Notes: generated by a model from the sequence alone, not told the origin. A DNA stretch of 15,948 nucleotides from Methanosarcina sp. UBA293 (GCA_002499445.1 DALS01000008.1:16242-32189); one strand, 5' to 3'; positions 1-7,279 are shown, counted from the first letter of the stretch. Translations and numbers: made by a program.

Positions 1-124
1 TCAGATGAAAGAGGCTGAAAAAAGATAAGTATATTCAGATCTTGCTGCTCAGTTTAAATTTATGGAAATTCATTATTTCAGAGGATTTCTACAGAGCCCC
101 AGAATCAATTATTTTTAAAACAAT

Positions 125-514
125 TTGTTTTCAAGAAAAATTTTTGTTTTAAGAACACAAGTGATAGAAAGCAAACTTACTAAACTTGGCTTTCACAGGA
201 GCTTATTTCTATATTGCAAAAAAATAAAATATGGAAGTGAATATCTGAACAGGGCAAAAACCAATTACTTAGTAGGCCTTTTTCTGACAGCCCTCTTTTT
301 TGTAGTTGCAAGCACAGGGTTATTTATGTATCTTTTTATACCTCCTAGAATTCTGAGAGGGAGATATGTTGTATATATGGGGTTAACGAAAGCTACTTGG
401 CTCTGGATACATAATAAGGCTGGAATCTTGATAATTATTCTTGTAGTTATTCATCTTGTCTTACACTGGCAATGGATTGTACGCACCACTAAGAACTTTT
501 TTAGAAAAGAGTAG
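125..514 (+). CDS. DUF4405-like small membrane protein
   Basis: Protein of 129 residues with two clear membrane segments, about residues 48-71 and 97-115. A Trp-rich, His-bearing stretch (TWLWIHNKAG, then IHLVLHW) resembles the DUF4405 family, which is related to small cytochrome-b-like membrane proteins. H96, H110 and H114 lie at or in the second helix and could bind heme; that is inference from position, not shown. The first ~45 residues are basic and probably cytoplasmic. The start is uncertain: the open frame begins at a TTG (125) with no good ribosome-binding site, and an in-frame GTG lies at 161; no usable ATG precedes the first helix. It stands alone, with TraB converging on it from the other strand about 140 bp away. 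Substrate and partner are unknown. Confidence 0.6.
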   Translation: MFSRKIFVLRTQVIESKLTKLGFHRSLFLYCKKIKYGSEYLNRAKTNYLVGLFLTALFFVVASTGLFMYLFIPPRILRGRYVVYMGLTKATWLWIHNKAGILIIILVVIHLVLHWQWIVRTTKNFFRKE

Positions 515-657
515 AAAGATGCTATTGTAAAGGAAAATGGTGACTGGGAAAAATGATGGCTGAAGAAGTCCGATACAAACCCTCAAAATCTTTTATTAAG
601 CCTTCAGTCTTATTAATCTTCAGTCTTACTAGATCTTCAAAGTCACTCATTAAACTT

Positions 658-2202
658 TTAAAGTCCAATTGCATGGAATCCGGCAAGAAGAATGTCTCTT
701 GGATCAATACCAGTAACCTGCATCATAACATAAGCTCCAACGAAAGTCCCTGCCATACTTCCTACGTTTGCAAAGCTTGCAACAAGGAGAACTCGCATGA
801 ACCTGTTTTTGAACATCTCGCTGAAGGTTTCTATCCCAGCGAGGGCTTTTATATCTGCAGTGGTAGGGTTTCTCTGTCTTGCTTCTACAATGCCAGCGAA
901 CCAGCCTGCGGCAATTAGCGGATGTAAAGTTGTTAACCAGGCAACCAAAAAGGCAGTTAGAATTGAGTAAGGGTGGCCGCCTGCAAGCAGAGTGCCGACT
1001 GCACTCAGGGTTCCTGTGATAATAAACCACCACCCGAAAGCTATCAAAAGGAGTTCCAGCGGAACGCCGGAAAGCAGCAAGAGTAAAAAGAATCCGACTA
1101 TAACGCCGACAAAAGCAAAGCCGACAACTTTCCCAATGCCTATGCGCTTCTTTGGAATCTGCATAAGACTATTCAGAGAAGGAACACTTTTTGGATTCCT
1201 CAGATACTTAAGTACTCCAGGTTTGTGTCCTGCTCCAATTACTACAACAACAGTTTTGTTTCCACCTGCGGCAACCCTGAGAATACTACCTGCAAGATAC
1301 GCGTCCCGCTCATCAATGAGAACCTCAGCTGCAGTCGGGGCAAAACCCCTGAGTTCGTTTACAAGGGTAGTCACAACGTCACTTTCAGTGATTTGATCGA
1401 TATCGATCTCGGTTCCTTTTCCTATGCCCATAAGACCGCCTATCAGGGAGCCGATCATCTTTATTTTTTCCAGGAACTTCATTTTTCCCCAGAAGCGCTG
1501 AAGGGTCACCTGGATATCCCGGTCAATTAAGGCAACATTGGCCCCAGCAGCCTCGGCTTCCTCGATCGCAGAAATCATCTCGGCTCCGGGCTTTACTCCC
1601 ATATCCTCCCCAATCTTTTTCTGCATATAGGCAAGCAGCCAGTGAATAATATAATAATAGACCTTGCCTTCAGTAAGAATTTCCTTGATAGGAACCTGTT
1701 TTTCCTGCACATTACCTTTCAGGGCATCATAACGTCCCCTGCAGAGCTCGACAGCTACAATGTCCGGTTTCAGGTTCCTGATCGCAGCTTTGACCTCTGC
1801 AACACTCTTTTCCGAAACATGGGCTGTTCCTATGATCACGATTTTTGAAGGCTGGTATTCGGCTTGGGAAGCACTTGATAGTATGGAAGGTGAAGCGAAT
1901 GAAACTTCGGAAGCTGAATTAGGAACAGGTTCTACAACAAGTTCGGAACTTATGTCAAGCTCTGTTTCAAGCTCATCGGGTTCTGATTTGGATTCCAATG
2001 CAGAAATTTTGTCTTCTTGTTGCATGTTAATTGAAGAATCAGAAAGTTTAGACTCTCTGACAGAAACGGAACTTTCAGAAACAAAATTTTCTGCGGTTTC
2101 GGTCACAAGTTTGTCCATGGAATATATTGACTCCTGAGATGAACTGTGAAAACTGTAGTCAGGGTCCTTGTCCTGAGAATCTGTAATTTCAGGTTTGTTC
2201 AT
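658..2202 (-). CDS. TraB family membrane protein with Ser/Glu-rich N-terminal extension
   Basis: 514 residues in three parts. Residues 1-118 are low-complexity, rich in Ser, Glu and Asp and with no membrane segment. Residues 120-330 are the TraB/PrgY/GumN-type domain, opening with IVIIGTAHVSEKS (GTAH at 125-128) and PDIVAVELCRGRYD, and closing with VVVVIGAGHKPG (GxGH at 323-326); the conserved His and Glu residues of these motifs are the proposed metal-binding or catalytic positions of this fold. Residues ~355-510 hold about four hydrophobic helices (near 357-377, 383-405, 410-436 and 471-495). The archaeal family (pheromone-shutdown protein homologues) is normally about 390-400 residues, so the extension explains the extra length. 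An ATG start preceded by AGAGAGATT is credible. The cellular role in archaea is not established; a membrane-bound hydrolase is one possibility. Confidence 0.85.
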   Translation of the reverse strand: MNKPEITDSQDKDPDYSFHSSSQESIYSMDKLVTETAENFVSESSVSVRESKLSDSSINMQQEDKISALESKSEPDELETELDISSELVVEPVPNSASEVSFASPSILSSASQAEYQPSKIVIIGTAHVSEKSVAEVKAAIRNLKPDIVAVELCRGRYDALKGNVQEKQVPIKEILTEGKVYYYIIHWLLAYMQKKIGEDMGVKPGAEMISAIEEAEAAGANVALIDRDIQVTLQRFWGKMKFLEKIKMIGSLIGGLMGIGKGTEIDIDQITESDVVTTLVNELRGFAPTAAEVLIDERDAYLAGSILRVAAGGNKTVVVVIGAGHKPGVLKYLRNPKSVPSLNSLMQIPKKRIGIGKVVGFAFVGVIVGFFLLLLLSGVPLELLLIAFGWWFIITGTLSAVGTLLAGGHPYSILTAFLVAWLTTLHPLIAAGWFAGIVEARQRNPTTADIKALAGIETFSEMFKNRFMRVLLVASFANVGSMAGTFVGAYVMMQVTGIDPRDILLAGFHAIGL

Positions 2203-2316
2203 TGTTAATCTCTCTGCTGTGACGAATTAAATGTGATATGTGAGAAACATCACTTGTAGGATTGTATTTAATTACATGAATAATTAAGCTCTTCACATAA
2301 AATAACAAAGCTATAA

Positions 2317-2340
2317 AAGAACTTAGCTAAGAACTTAGCT
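2317..2340. repeat. 12-bp exact tandem duplication
   Basis: AAGAACTTAGCT occurs twice back to back (2317-2328 and 2329-2340), about 115 bp upstream of the TraB start. It may be only replication slippage or part of an upstream regulatory region. Confidence 0.8.
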
Positions 2341-2471
2341 ATATAGCAGATGATTAACTGGTAATAATTATCTGCTAGAGATTTATATTTTGCTGCCTAC
2401 AGGTTCCAGTTTCTATCTCTACAACCTTTGCTTTACACAATCCTTCAAACACTTATTTAATATGTTTTCAC

Positions 2472-2487
2472 ACAATTCTAGAATTGT
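2472..2487. repeat. 16-bp perfect palindrome
   Basis: ACAATTCTAGAATTGT is its own reverse complement. It sits about 220 bp past the M50 stop and 270 bp upstream of the TraB start. A dimeric regulator site is possible, but nothing else supports it. Confidence 0.6.
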
Positions 2488-2705
2488 TTTGTTTAATTCC
2501 AGAGTTATTTTGTCTATTATTTATTCATTAAGAACTTGAGACAGTTAGCTCTCTAGATAAAAATATCTTTTGATAACACTATCTCTTATATCCTCTATTC
2601 TCTTGACAATTTTTACCCTTGACAATTTCTAGGTTTCATTAAGCAGTTTTTCTTAAAGATTTCTTTAATTGGAGTATGAATTTCCTTTATTTTATTATAG
2701 AAGAA

Positions 2706-3800
2706 TTATTCTGACTTGAGTCTCAGGATCCGTATAAGATCTGTTCTTGAAAGGATCCCTACGACCGATCCGTTATCAATAACAATAATTCTTCCGATAT
2801 TTTTGGATGAGACCAATCTAAGGACATCGCTGGCCTGTGCATCCGGAGGTACTGAAATAATATCTCTAGTCATGATGTCTGAGACCTGGATCACAGGACG
2901 TTCCACATAGGGAACATTCTGCGCGTCTGTAAACGTCACAATTCCTCTCAGGCTATCTCCCTCCATTACAGGGTAACCCATGTGTTTCTTCTCAAGCATA
3001 AATTTGATCAGATCTTCAACTGTCATGGAAGGACTAACTGAGACAACATCCCTAGTCATAATATCCTTGACCTGAATATTTTCAAGCGTTACCTCGGCCC
3101 GTGTAGAACGTTCCTCTTCAGACGCACCGACGTAAATAAAGAGTGCGATCAAAGGGAACCAGAGGTTACCCACGAGAATCCCGAAAATTGCCATGAGAAT
3201 AGCCAAAAATTTCCCTACAGTTGCTGCACTCTGGGTAGCTTTCACATAAGACATTCTTCTTGCATAAAAAGAACGAAGTACTCTGCCTCCATCCATTGGA
3301 AAAGCAGGCAAGAGATTGAAGATCCCGAGTACAAGATTCATAGCTCCAAGAATCCAGATTATGAGGTATACTGGATTTTGAGAAAGTGTAGGGTTAGGGG
3401 AAATCAGATTTCCGTATATAAGCAAGCAGGCAAAGCCTATTATAAGGCTTGTAAGGGGTCCTGCAGAAGCCATTTTTGCTTCCTGTCCTGGTTTTCTGGG
3501 TATCTCTTCCATAGCCGATACTCCCCCAAAAAGAAAGAGAGTAATGCTTTCAATTTTGACCCCATAGCGCATTGCCATATATGAATGTGCAAGTTCATGT
3601 AGGACAATTGAAGCAAAAAGCAGGATCGCGGTCAGGACTGAAAGCGAATACTTTATGAGAGGTGGCTCAACTCCCTCAAAGCCGAACGGCTGTGGGTTAA
3701 TTGCAAACACATAAGCAAATATGGGCAGTATAAGAAGAAAAGTTATGTGCAGCCTGATAGGTATACCCATCACACTTCCAATTTTCAATGATGATTTCAC
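2706..3800 (-). CDS. Site-2 protease-like M50 metalloprotease with tandem CBS domains
   Basis: Intramembrane zinc protease of 364 residues. The metal motif HELAH is at 68-72 inside a membrane helix, and the third zinc ligand lies in NLLPAFPMDGGRVLRS (D170 of the MDGGR motif). About five to six hydrophobic segments span residues 15-35, 50-78, 110-130, 143-167 and 195-225. The C-terminal half carries two CBS domains (about 243-297 and 305-360), each opening with DIMTRD; CBS pairs usually bind adenine nucleotides and could couple proteolysis to energy state. Length and layout match archaeal/cyanobacterial S2P-CBS proteins. The start is GTG, preceded about 10 nt upstream by a GGGGGT ribosome-binding site. 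Substrate unknown; no membrane-bound transcription factor or anti-sigma-like partner lies nearby. Confidence 0.92.
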   Translation of the reverse strand: MKSSLKIGSVMGIPIRLHITFLLILPIFAYVFAINPQPFGFEGVEPPLIKYSLSVLTAILLFASIVLHELAHSYMAMRYGVKIESITLFLFGGVSAMEEIPRKPGQEAKMASAGPLTSLIIGFACLLIYGNLISPNPTLSQNPVYLIIWILGAMNLVLGIFNLLPAFPMDGGRVLRSFYARRMSYVKATQSAATVGKFLAILMAIFGILVGNLWFPLIALFIYVGASEEERSTRAEVTLENIQVKDIMTRDVVSVSPSMTVEDLIKFMLEKKHMGYPVMEGDSLRGIVTFTDAQNVPYVERPVIQVSDIMTRDIISVPPDAQASDVLRLVSSKNIGRIIVIDNGSVVGILSRTDLIRILRLKSE

Positions 3801-4040
3801 GAAATAAATACCCCCATTTGCATTTTTATAATATTAAATAAATGAGAATTGCTGAACGGATTTTCCAAAACCTTACATATATTTTATTTTTAATAAGTTA
3901 TGGTTACTAAGTTATAATCTTAACTTTTAATTCGGACTTAAAACACCATGTTCAATATCAGGTCTGGAGTGTCGTAAATAACATAACTCATCGGGAATCT
4001 GAACTTGCCGGAAATTCTCTTGTGAATCCCCCTGAGAATC

Positions 4041-4100
4041 TTTTCCTGATAGAGTCGCCTGATATTTTTCCTGGTATAGTCGCCTTGTAAATTTTTCCTC
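4041..4100. repeat. Degenerate ~25-bp tandem repeat
   Basis: Two 24-base copies begin TTTTCCTGATAGAGTCGCCT (4041-4064) and TTTTCCTGGTATAGTCGCCT (4066-4089). A third partial copy (TTTTCCTC) begins at 4093. Copies differ at a few bases, so the duplication is not brand new. Confidence 0.75.
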
Positions 4101-4250
4101 ATAATGAAGAGGACCCCATTTATTATTTGGCGATTATATTATACATATTTGCTTGTTCACGACCTAGTGAATTAACAGATTATAAGAAGGCATAAAGAAA
4201 AGAAAATAGGTAATTACAACGGGAAAAGAAAATCGGATACCTGAAGATCT

Positions 4251-4334
4251 AACGAAATAAAGGTATCAGGGGAAGTATGAGGAATCAAGTTATAACGAAA
4301 TTAAAAGTATCAGGGGAAGTATGAGGAATCAAGT
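4251..4334. repeat. Two-copy ~44-bp tandem repeat
   Basis: The core at 4263-4290 (GTATCAGGGGAAGTATGAGG plus eight more bases) is repeated exactly at 4307-4334, and the flanking AACGAAAT is also duplicated (4251 and 4294). No coding potential was seen. Confidence 0.85.
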
Positions 4335-4456
4335 GAAGGCAGACGAAAGTTATTTGAGATAAGCAGGAATGAGAAAATTAAGTGAATTTAAATGAATACT
4401 AAAGTAAGTAAAGGGAAGTAGGAAACTTTAGGAAAAATAAGGTAAAATAGTAAAAT

Positions 4457-5644
4457 TTAAAGTTCTGCAATCACTTTTTTCAGATCTTGCAAGAACTCTT
4501 CGACATCACTGTCTGAATTGTGAGGCATCAGAACCAGGCGAAGAGCTCTGGGATTACGAGTGATTGAAACATTCCAGCCAAATTTTCTTAGGAGTTGCTC
4601 CCGTACAAGATCAGGGTTCGGAACTTTAAGAGCAACTACGTTCATTACAGGCTCGATTAGAGGTTCGAAGCCGAGTTTTCGAGCTTCTTTGACCAGTTTT
4701 GCGGTTAGCTGCATGCAGTACTGTACATTTTTTCTGTACCCTTCACGACCCAGATGCTTCATGACAGCATAAGTAGCAGCAGCAGAAGCTCCGCTGCGGG
4801 TGCCTGTGAGAGTAAACTGAGCCTTTGTTGTGAGGTATGGGGTATTTACCTTGAGAGAATCCAGAAAAGAAGGCGATCTTAATAATAGGGCACCAGATGG
4901 GATTGTGGAAAGACCCATTTTATGGGGGTCAATTGCAATGGAGGTAACGCCTGGGATTTTAAAATCAAAAGAGTGCGGATTTTCAAGGAATGGAATTACA
5001 AATCCTCCGAAAGCTGCATCAATGTGAAGGAAAAGCTCATTCTCAAGAGCAAGTTTTGCAAGTTCTTCGATAGGATCTACCTGGCCGAATTCCGTGTTTC
5101 CTGCTATCCCTACAAGTCCGATGGTATTTGCATCTATCAAGCTTTTCACAGATGAGATATCCACTTTAAACTCTGAATCTAGAAGAGCTCTTTTAACCTC
5201 AATTCCCATCATATTGGCTACCTTATCAAATGAGAAATGAGCCGATTCAGGAATAACTATGTTGAGAACCTCGTCTGGTTTTTTCCTGCCCATGGTTACA
5301 AGATTTTTCATACCCCTGACAGCCTGGATATTGGATTCCGTGCCTCCTGTTGTAAGATAACCGCAAACCGAGTTCTCACCTGACTCTCCTGAAGGAATTT
5401 CAACTGACTGAGCATGAAGAAGTTCTCCTAGCATCCCGATTACTTCTCTTTCCAGTCTGTGGGCACCTGCAAAAAGTCCCAAATCCCCAAGGTTAGCCTC
5501 AATAAATAGCCTGTGAGCCTCAACTGCGATTTTATGGGGGCGAGTACACATTGAACTTAAAACCCTGTAGTAATCCGTATCCTCTGACTTTACATTTTCC
5601 AGGTAGGAAAATATCTCGTTCTCAGGAAGACCCTGCTCATTCAT
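4457..5644 (-). CDS. mfnA: L-tyrosine decarboxylase MfnA (PLP-dependent; possibly also aspartate)
   Basis: 395-residue group II PLP-dependent decarboxylase, the usual archaeal MfnA length. It decarboxylates L-tyrosine to tyramine for methanofuran; non-methanogen homologues act on aspartate or glutamate. Visible motifs are TTGGTESN (98-105, phosphate/cofactor contact), SAHFSFDKVANMMG (134-147, a His stacking on the PLP ring), HIDAAFGGF (207-215, the Asp that contacts the pyridine nitrogen) and IDPHKMG with the Schiff-base lysine K242. The C-terminal small domain includes RNPRALRLVLMPHN. The minus-strand TATA-like TTTAAATA near 5667-5674 is only about 25 bases from the ATG and no ribosome-binding site is present, so the mRNA is probably leaderless or nearly so. 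It is not in an operon with other methanofuran genes here. Confidence 0.93.
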   Translation of the reverse strand: MNEQGLPENEIFSYLENVKSEDTDYYRVLSSMCTRPHKIAVEAHRLFIEANLGDLGLFAGAHRLEREVIGMLGELLHAQSVEIPSGESGENSVCGYLTTGGTESNIQAVRGMKNLVTMGRKKPDEVLNIVIPESAHFSFDKVANMMGIEVKRALLDSEFKVDISSVKSLIDANTIGLVGIAGNTEFGQVDPIEELAKLALENELFLHIDAAFGGFVIPFLENPHSFDFKIPGVTSIAIDPHKMGLSTIPSGALLLRSPSFLDSLKVNTPYLTTKAQFTLTGTRSGASAAATYAVMKHLGREGYRKNVQYCMQLTAKLVKEARKLGFEPLIEPVMNVVALKVPNPDLVREQLLRKFGWNVSITRNPRALRLVLMPHNSDSDVEEFLQDLKKVIAEL

Positions 5645-5666
5645 ATAGGTAAAGTAAAACCAATTT

Positions 5667-5674
5667 TATTTAAA
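5667..5674 (-). promoter_or_regulatory. Candidate TATA box for mfnA
   Basis: Reading the minus strand, TTTAAATA lies about 25 bases upstream of the mfnA ATG. That spacing would start transcription almost at the ATG, consistent with the lack of a Shine-Dalgarno sequence. Confidence 0.45.
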
Positions 5675-5851
5675 AGACTTATGGAATATAACTGCTAAAC
5701 TACTAAATATTCTCTTAATAACACTTTAGAAATAAAACATTGCCTAAATAGTCAATCAGTGAAGAAATGCCCCACAAAAGGTATGTGAGCAACAAATGAA
5801 AAATAATATACTATCAGTAAAAGAAAATTGAGCAAAAATAGATAATGGTAG

Positions 5852-5925
5852 CGGGCCCGAAGGGATTTGAACCCTCGGCCTATGGATTAAGAGTCCATCG
5901 CTCTGCCTGACTAAGCTACGGGCCC
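5852..5925 (-). tRNA. tRNA-Lys (anticodon CTT)
   Basis: The minus strand folds as a complete 74-nt cloverleaf. The acceptor GGGCCCG pairs with CGGGCCC, with G as the unpaired discriminator base. The D arm is GCTT/GAGC, the anticodon stem ATGGA/TCCAT encloses the loop CTCTTAA (anticodon CTT, reading the lysine codon AAG), the variable loop is AGGCC, and the T arm GAGGG/CCCTT encloses TTCAAAT. No intron is present and CCA is not encoded. T-rich sequence follows the gene on its own strand (near 5820-5840), a plausible terminator. Confidence 0.97.
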
Positions 5926-5971
5926 GCATCTGCTATTCTCATTTTATGAGCGCCCTCAAAATGGGGCTTTG

Positions 5972-5982
5972 TATATTTAAAA
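5972..5982 (-). promoter_or_regulatory. Promoter of tRNA-Lys
   Basis: On the minus strand CGAAAC followed by TTTTAAATATA matches an archaeal BRE-TATA pair. It lies about 47-57 bases upstream of the mature 5' end, giving a short 5' leader for RNase P to remove. Confidence 0.65.
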
Positions 5983-6271
5983 GTTTCGGCGTAAGCATTT
6001 ATCCTTTAAATTTTTCTGAAATTTGAGCCGTCTTTTTATAATTTACTCTAGTTTTCTAATGAAAAATTAATCCTTCTTAAAAAAGCTTATGTTTAAAATA
6101 TTATCTTTAAATATGACTGATTTTTATTTGTGATAACTATTCATGACAACTTTACTTTTAAGATGAATTTACCTGGTTGCAATATCTTTGAAATAAAAAA
6201 CAAGAAGTCTGAAAACCGAGGTGTTGGGTAATTTCCTAGCCTGATTATTTATCTTTTTTCATAGATATTAA

Positions 6272-6289
6272 AGCAAAACGTTATATACA
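6272..6289 (+). promoter_or_regulatory. Promoter of the TRAM gene array
   Basis: GCAAAACG directly followed by TTATATAC is a good BRE-TATA combination. Transcription would start about 25 bases downstream, near 6308-6312, leaving a leader of roughly 185 nt before the first TRAM ATG. It is the strongest promoter-like sequence between the tRNA and the array. Confidence 0.6.
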
Positions 6290-6309
6290 AGTGAATATGA
6301 GTATGACCA

Positions 6310-6350
6310 ATTAATTGACTTATCCGAAGCTCTGTTGGGAATCAATTAAT
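6310..6350 (+). promoter_or_regulatory. Inverted repeat at the predicted 5' end of the TRAM leader
   Basis: ATTAATTGA (6310-6318) and TCAATTAAT (6342-6350) are perfect complements separated by 23 bases. If transcription starts near 6310, the RNA would begin with this weak, A/U-rich stem-loop. A temperature-sensitive structure or a DNA operator are both possible; neither is shown. Confidence 0.5.
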
Positions 6351-6494
6351 CAAACAGATTAAATATAATAGATTAAGTAGAATGTGTACTTCCTGAATTT
6401 GGGTTCTCAAGTTTGGCTTGTTAAGTACTTTTTTACCTTTTCTGTCGATAGAGCTTTCTTAAGCTAATTAATAGAAGTTAAAGGAATGAAATAA

Positions 6495-6701
6495 ATGTTT
6501 AGAGAAGAAAGTCGCTCAGTCCCTGTCGAAGAGGGCGAAGTTTACGATGTAACAATTCAGGATATCGCCCGTCAGGGAGATGGCATTGCCCGTATCGAAG
6601 GTTTTGTAGTTTTTGTCCCGAATACGAGCGTTGGCGATGAAGTTCAGATTAAGGTCGAAAGAGTACTTCCCAAATTTGCATTTGCAAGCATTGTCGAGTA
6701 A
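6495..6701 (+). CDS. Single-TRAM-domain protein, copy 1 (candidate RNA chaperone)
   Basis: 68 residues, essentially one TRAM domain (about residues 13-67), a beta-barrel RNA-binding fold; small archaeal TRAM proteins have been described as RNA chaperones linked to cold response. The core reads YDVTIQDIARQGDGIARIEG, with GDGIAR typical of the domain. AAGGAATGA lies five bases before the ATG and acts as the ribosome-binding site. Compared with copies 2-4 this copy is the most different in the second half: NTS replaces GTK (residues 43-45) and Q replaces R (52), so two basic residues are lost, and the tail ends in VE instead of VEE. It is the promoter-proximal gene of four. Function in this organism is inferred from the family. 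Confidence 0.9.
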   Translation: MFREESRSVPVEEGEVYDVTIQDIARQGDGIARIEGFVVFVPNTSVGDEVQIKVERVLPKFAFASIVE

Positions 6702-6757
6702 TTGCAGGGGAATAAAATAGTTACGTTAAATTCAAGTAAATTAAAGGAATGATTTTC

Positions 6758-6967
6758 ATGTTCAGAGAAGAAAGTCGCTCAGTCCCTGTCGAAGAGGGCG
6801 AAGTTTATGATGTAACAATTCAGGATATCGCTCGTCAGGGAGACGGCATTGCCCGTATCGAAGGTTTTGTTATCTTTGTCCCGGGTACCAAAGTTGGCGA
6901 TGAAGTCCGGATTAAAGTCGAAAGAGTACTTCCCAAATTTGCATTTGCAAGCATTGTCGAAGAGTAA
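6758..6967 (+). CDS. Single-TRAM-domain protein, copy 2
   Basis: 69 residues from the ATG at 6758. An upstream in-frame ATG at 6749 lies inside the AAGGAATGA ribosome-binding site, and copy 1 has the same site-to-start spacing without that ATG, so 6758 is preferred. The protein is one TRAM domain for RNA binding and differs from copy 3 by a single residue (I for V in FVIFV). The DNA differs from copy 3 at 11 bases, all between 6808 and 6880; the rest of the 285-bp unit is identical. The spacer from copy 1 is about 56 bp and unlike the later spacers. Confidence 0.9.
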   Translation: MFREESRSVPVEEGEVYDVTIQDIARQGDGIARIEGFVIFVPGTKVGDEVRIKVERVLPKFAFASIVEE

Positions 6968-6994
6968 ATGCAATTAAGGAAATAAAATTATATT

Positions 6995-7024
6995 AATTAT
7001 AATCGAAGTAATTATAATTGAAGT
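6995..7024 (+). repeat. Tandem 15-bp motif in the spacer after TRAM copy 2
   Basis: AATTATAATCGAAGT (6995-7009) is followed directly by AATTATAATTGAAGT (7010-7024), differing at one base. With the A/T-rich AAATTATATT just before it, this could be an internal promoter with a repeated site or simply a short duplication. An identical block lies 285 bp further on. Confidence 0.8.
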
Positions 7025-7042
7025 TATTAAGGAATGATTTTC

Positions 7043-7252
7043 ATGTTCAGAGAAGAAAGTCGCTCAGTCCCTGTCGAAGAGGGCGAAGTTTACGATGTAA
7101 CAATTCAGGATATCGCCCGTCAGGGAGACGGCATCGCTCGCATTGAGGGTTTTGTAGTTTTTGTTCCGGGTACCAAAGTTGGCGATGAAGTCCGGATTAA
7201 AGTCGAAAGAGTACTTCCCAAATTTGCATTTGCAAGCATTGTCGAAGAGTAA
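7043..7252 (+). CDS. Single-TRAM-domain protein, copy 3
   Basis: 69 residues from the ATG at 7043 (an in-frame ATG at 7034 overlaps the ribosome-binding site). One TRAM domain with GDGIARIEGFVVFVPGTKVG and the tail LPKFAFASIVEE. It lies exactly 285 bp after copy 2. A central stretch (about 7125-7165) uses synonymous codons (ATC GCT CGC ATT GAG) that copies 1, 2 and 4 do not share, while both flanks match copy 2 perfectly. This is the mark of a conversion tract or an older diverged copy patched by recombination. Confidence 0.9.
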   Translation: MFREESRSVPVEEGEVYDVTIQDIARQGDGIARIEGFVVFVPGTKVGDEVRIKVERVLPKFAFASIVEE

Positions 7253-7279
7253 ATGCAATTAAGGAAATAAAATTATATT

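Larger units (their letters stand above)
2203..2705. other. AT-rich intergenic region between TraB and M50 protease genes
   Basis: About 500 bp with no credible gene on either strand. It holds the upstream region of the TraB gene: on the minus strand an AT-rich TATA-like stretch near 2258-2268, and between it and the start an imperfect inverted repeat, GTGATATGT...ACATCAC at 2231-2251. It also holds an exact 12-bp tandem duplication at 2317-2340 and a 16-bp perfect palindrome at 2472-2487. The rest is low-complexity A/T sequence lying downstream of the M50 gene. Confidence 0.6.
3801..4456. other. Intergenic region with two sets of short tandem repeats
   Basis: About 650 bp without a supportable gene. 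It begins with the AT-rich upstream region of the M50 gene and contains two degenerate tandem repeats (4041-4100 and 4251-4334). The end next to mfnA is A-rich on the plus strand, so the minus-strand mfnA transcript would run into T-rich sequence, as expected for archaeal oligo-T termination. Confidence 0.6.
5983..6494. other. Intergenic region and leader of the TRAM array
   Basis: About 510 bp without a supportable ORF. The first ~290 bp is A/T-rich with no obvious feature. The rest carries the promoter of the TRAM array (6281-6289), an inverted repeat at 6310-6350 and the apparent long 5' leader of the first TRAM gene. Confidence 0.6.

Noticed and set aside
553..918. Plus-strand ORF of 121 codons overlapping the 3' part of the TraB gene
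   Set aside because: It is antisense to the conserved TraB membrane domain and its composition (Ser, Cys, Asn-rich) matches a shadow frame.
4251..4334. Possible CRISPR repeat-spacer unit
   Set aside because: Only two copies with a 16-base interval, and the flanks are duplicated too, so it is a simple tandem duplication.
5852..5925. tRNA-Lys as an integration (att) site
   Set aside because: I found no partial duplicate of the tRNA 3' end, integrase or mobile-element gene in the window.
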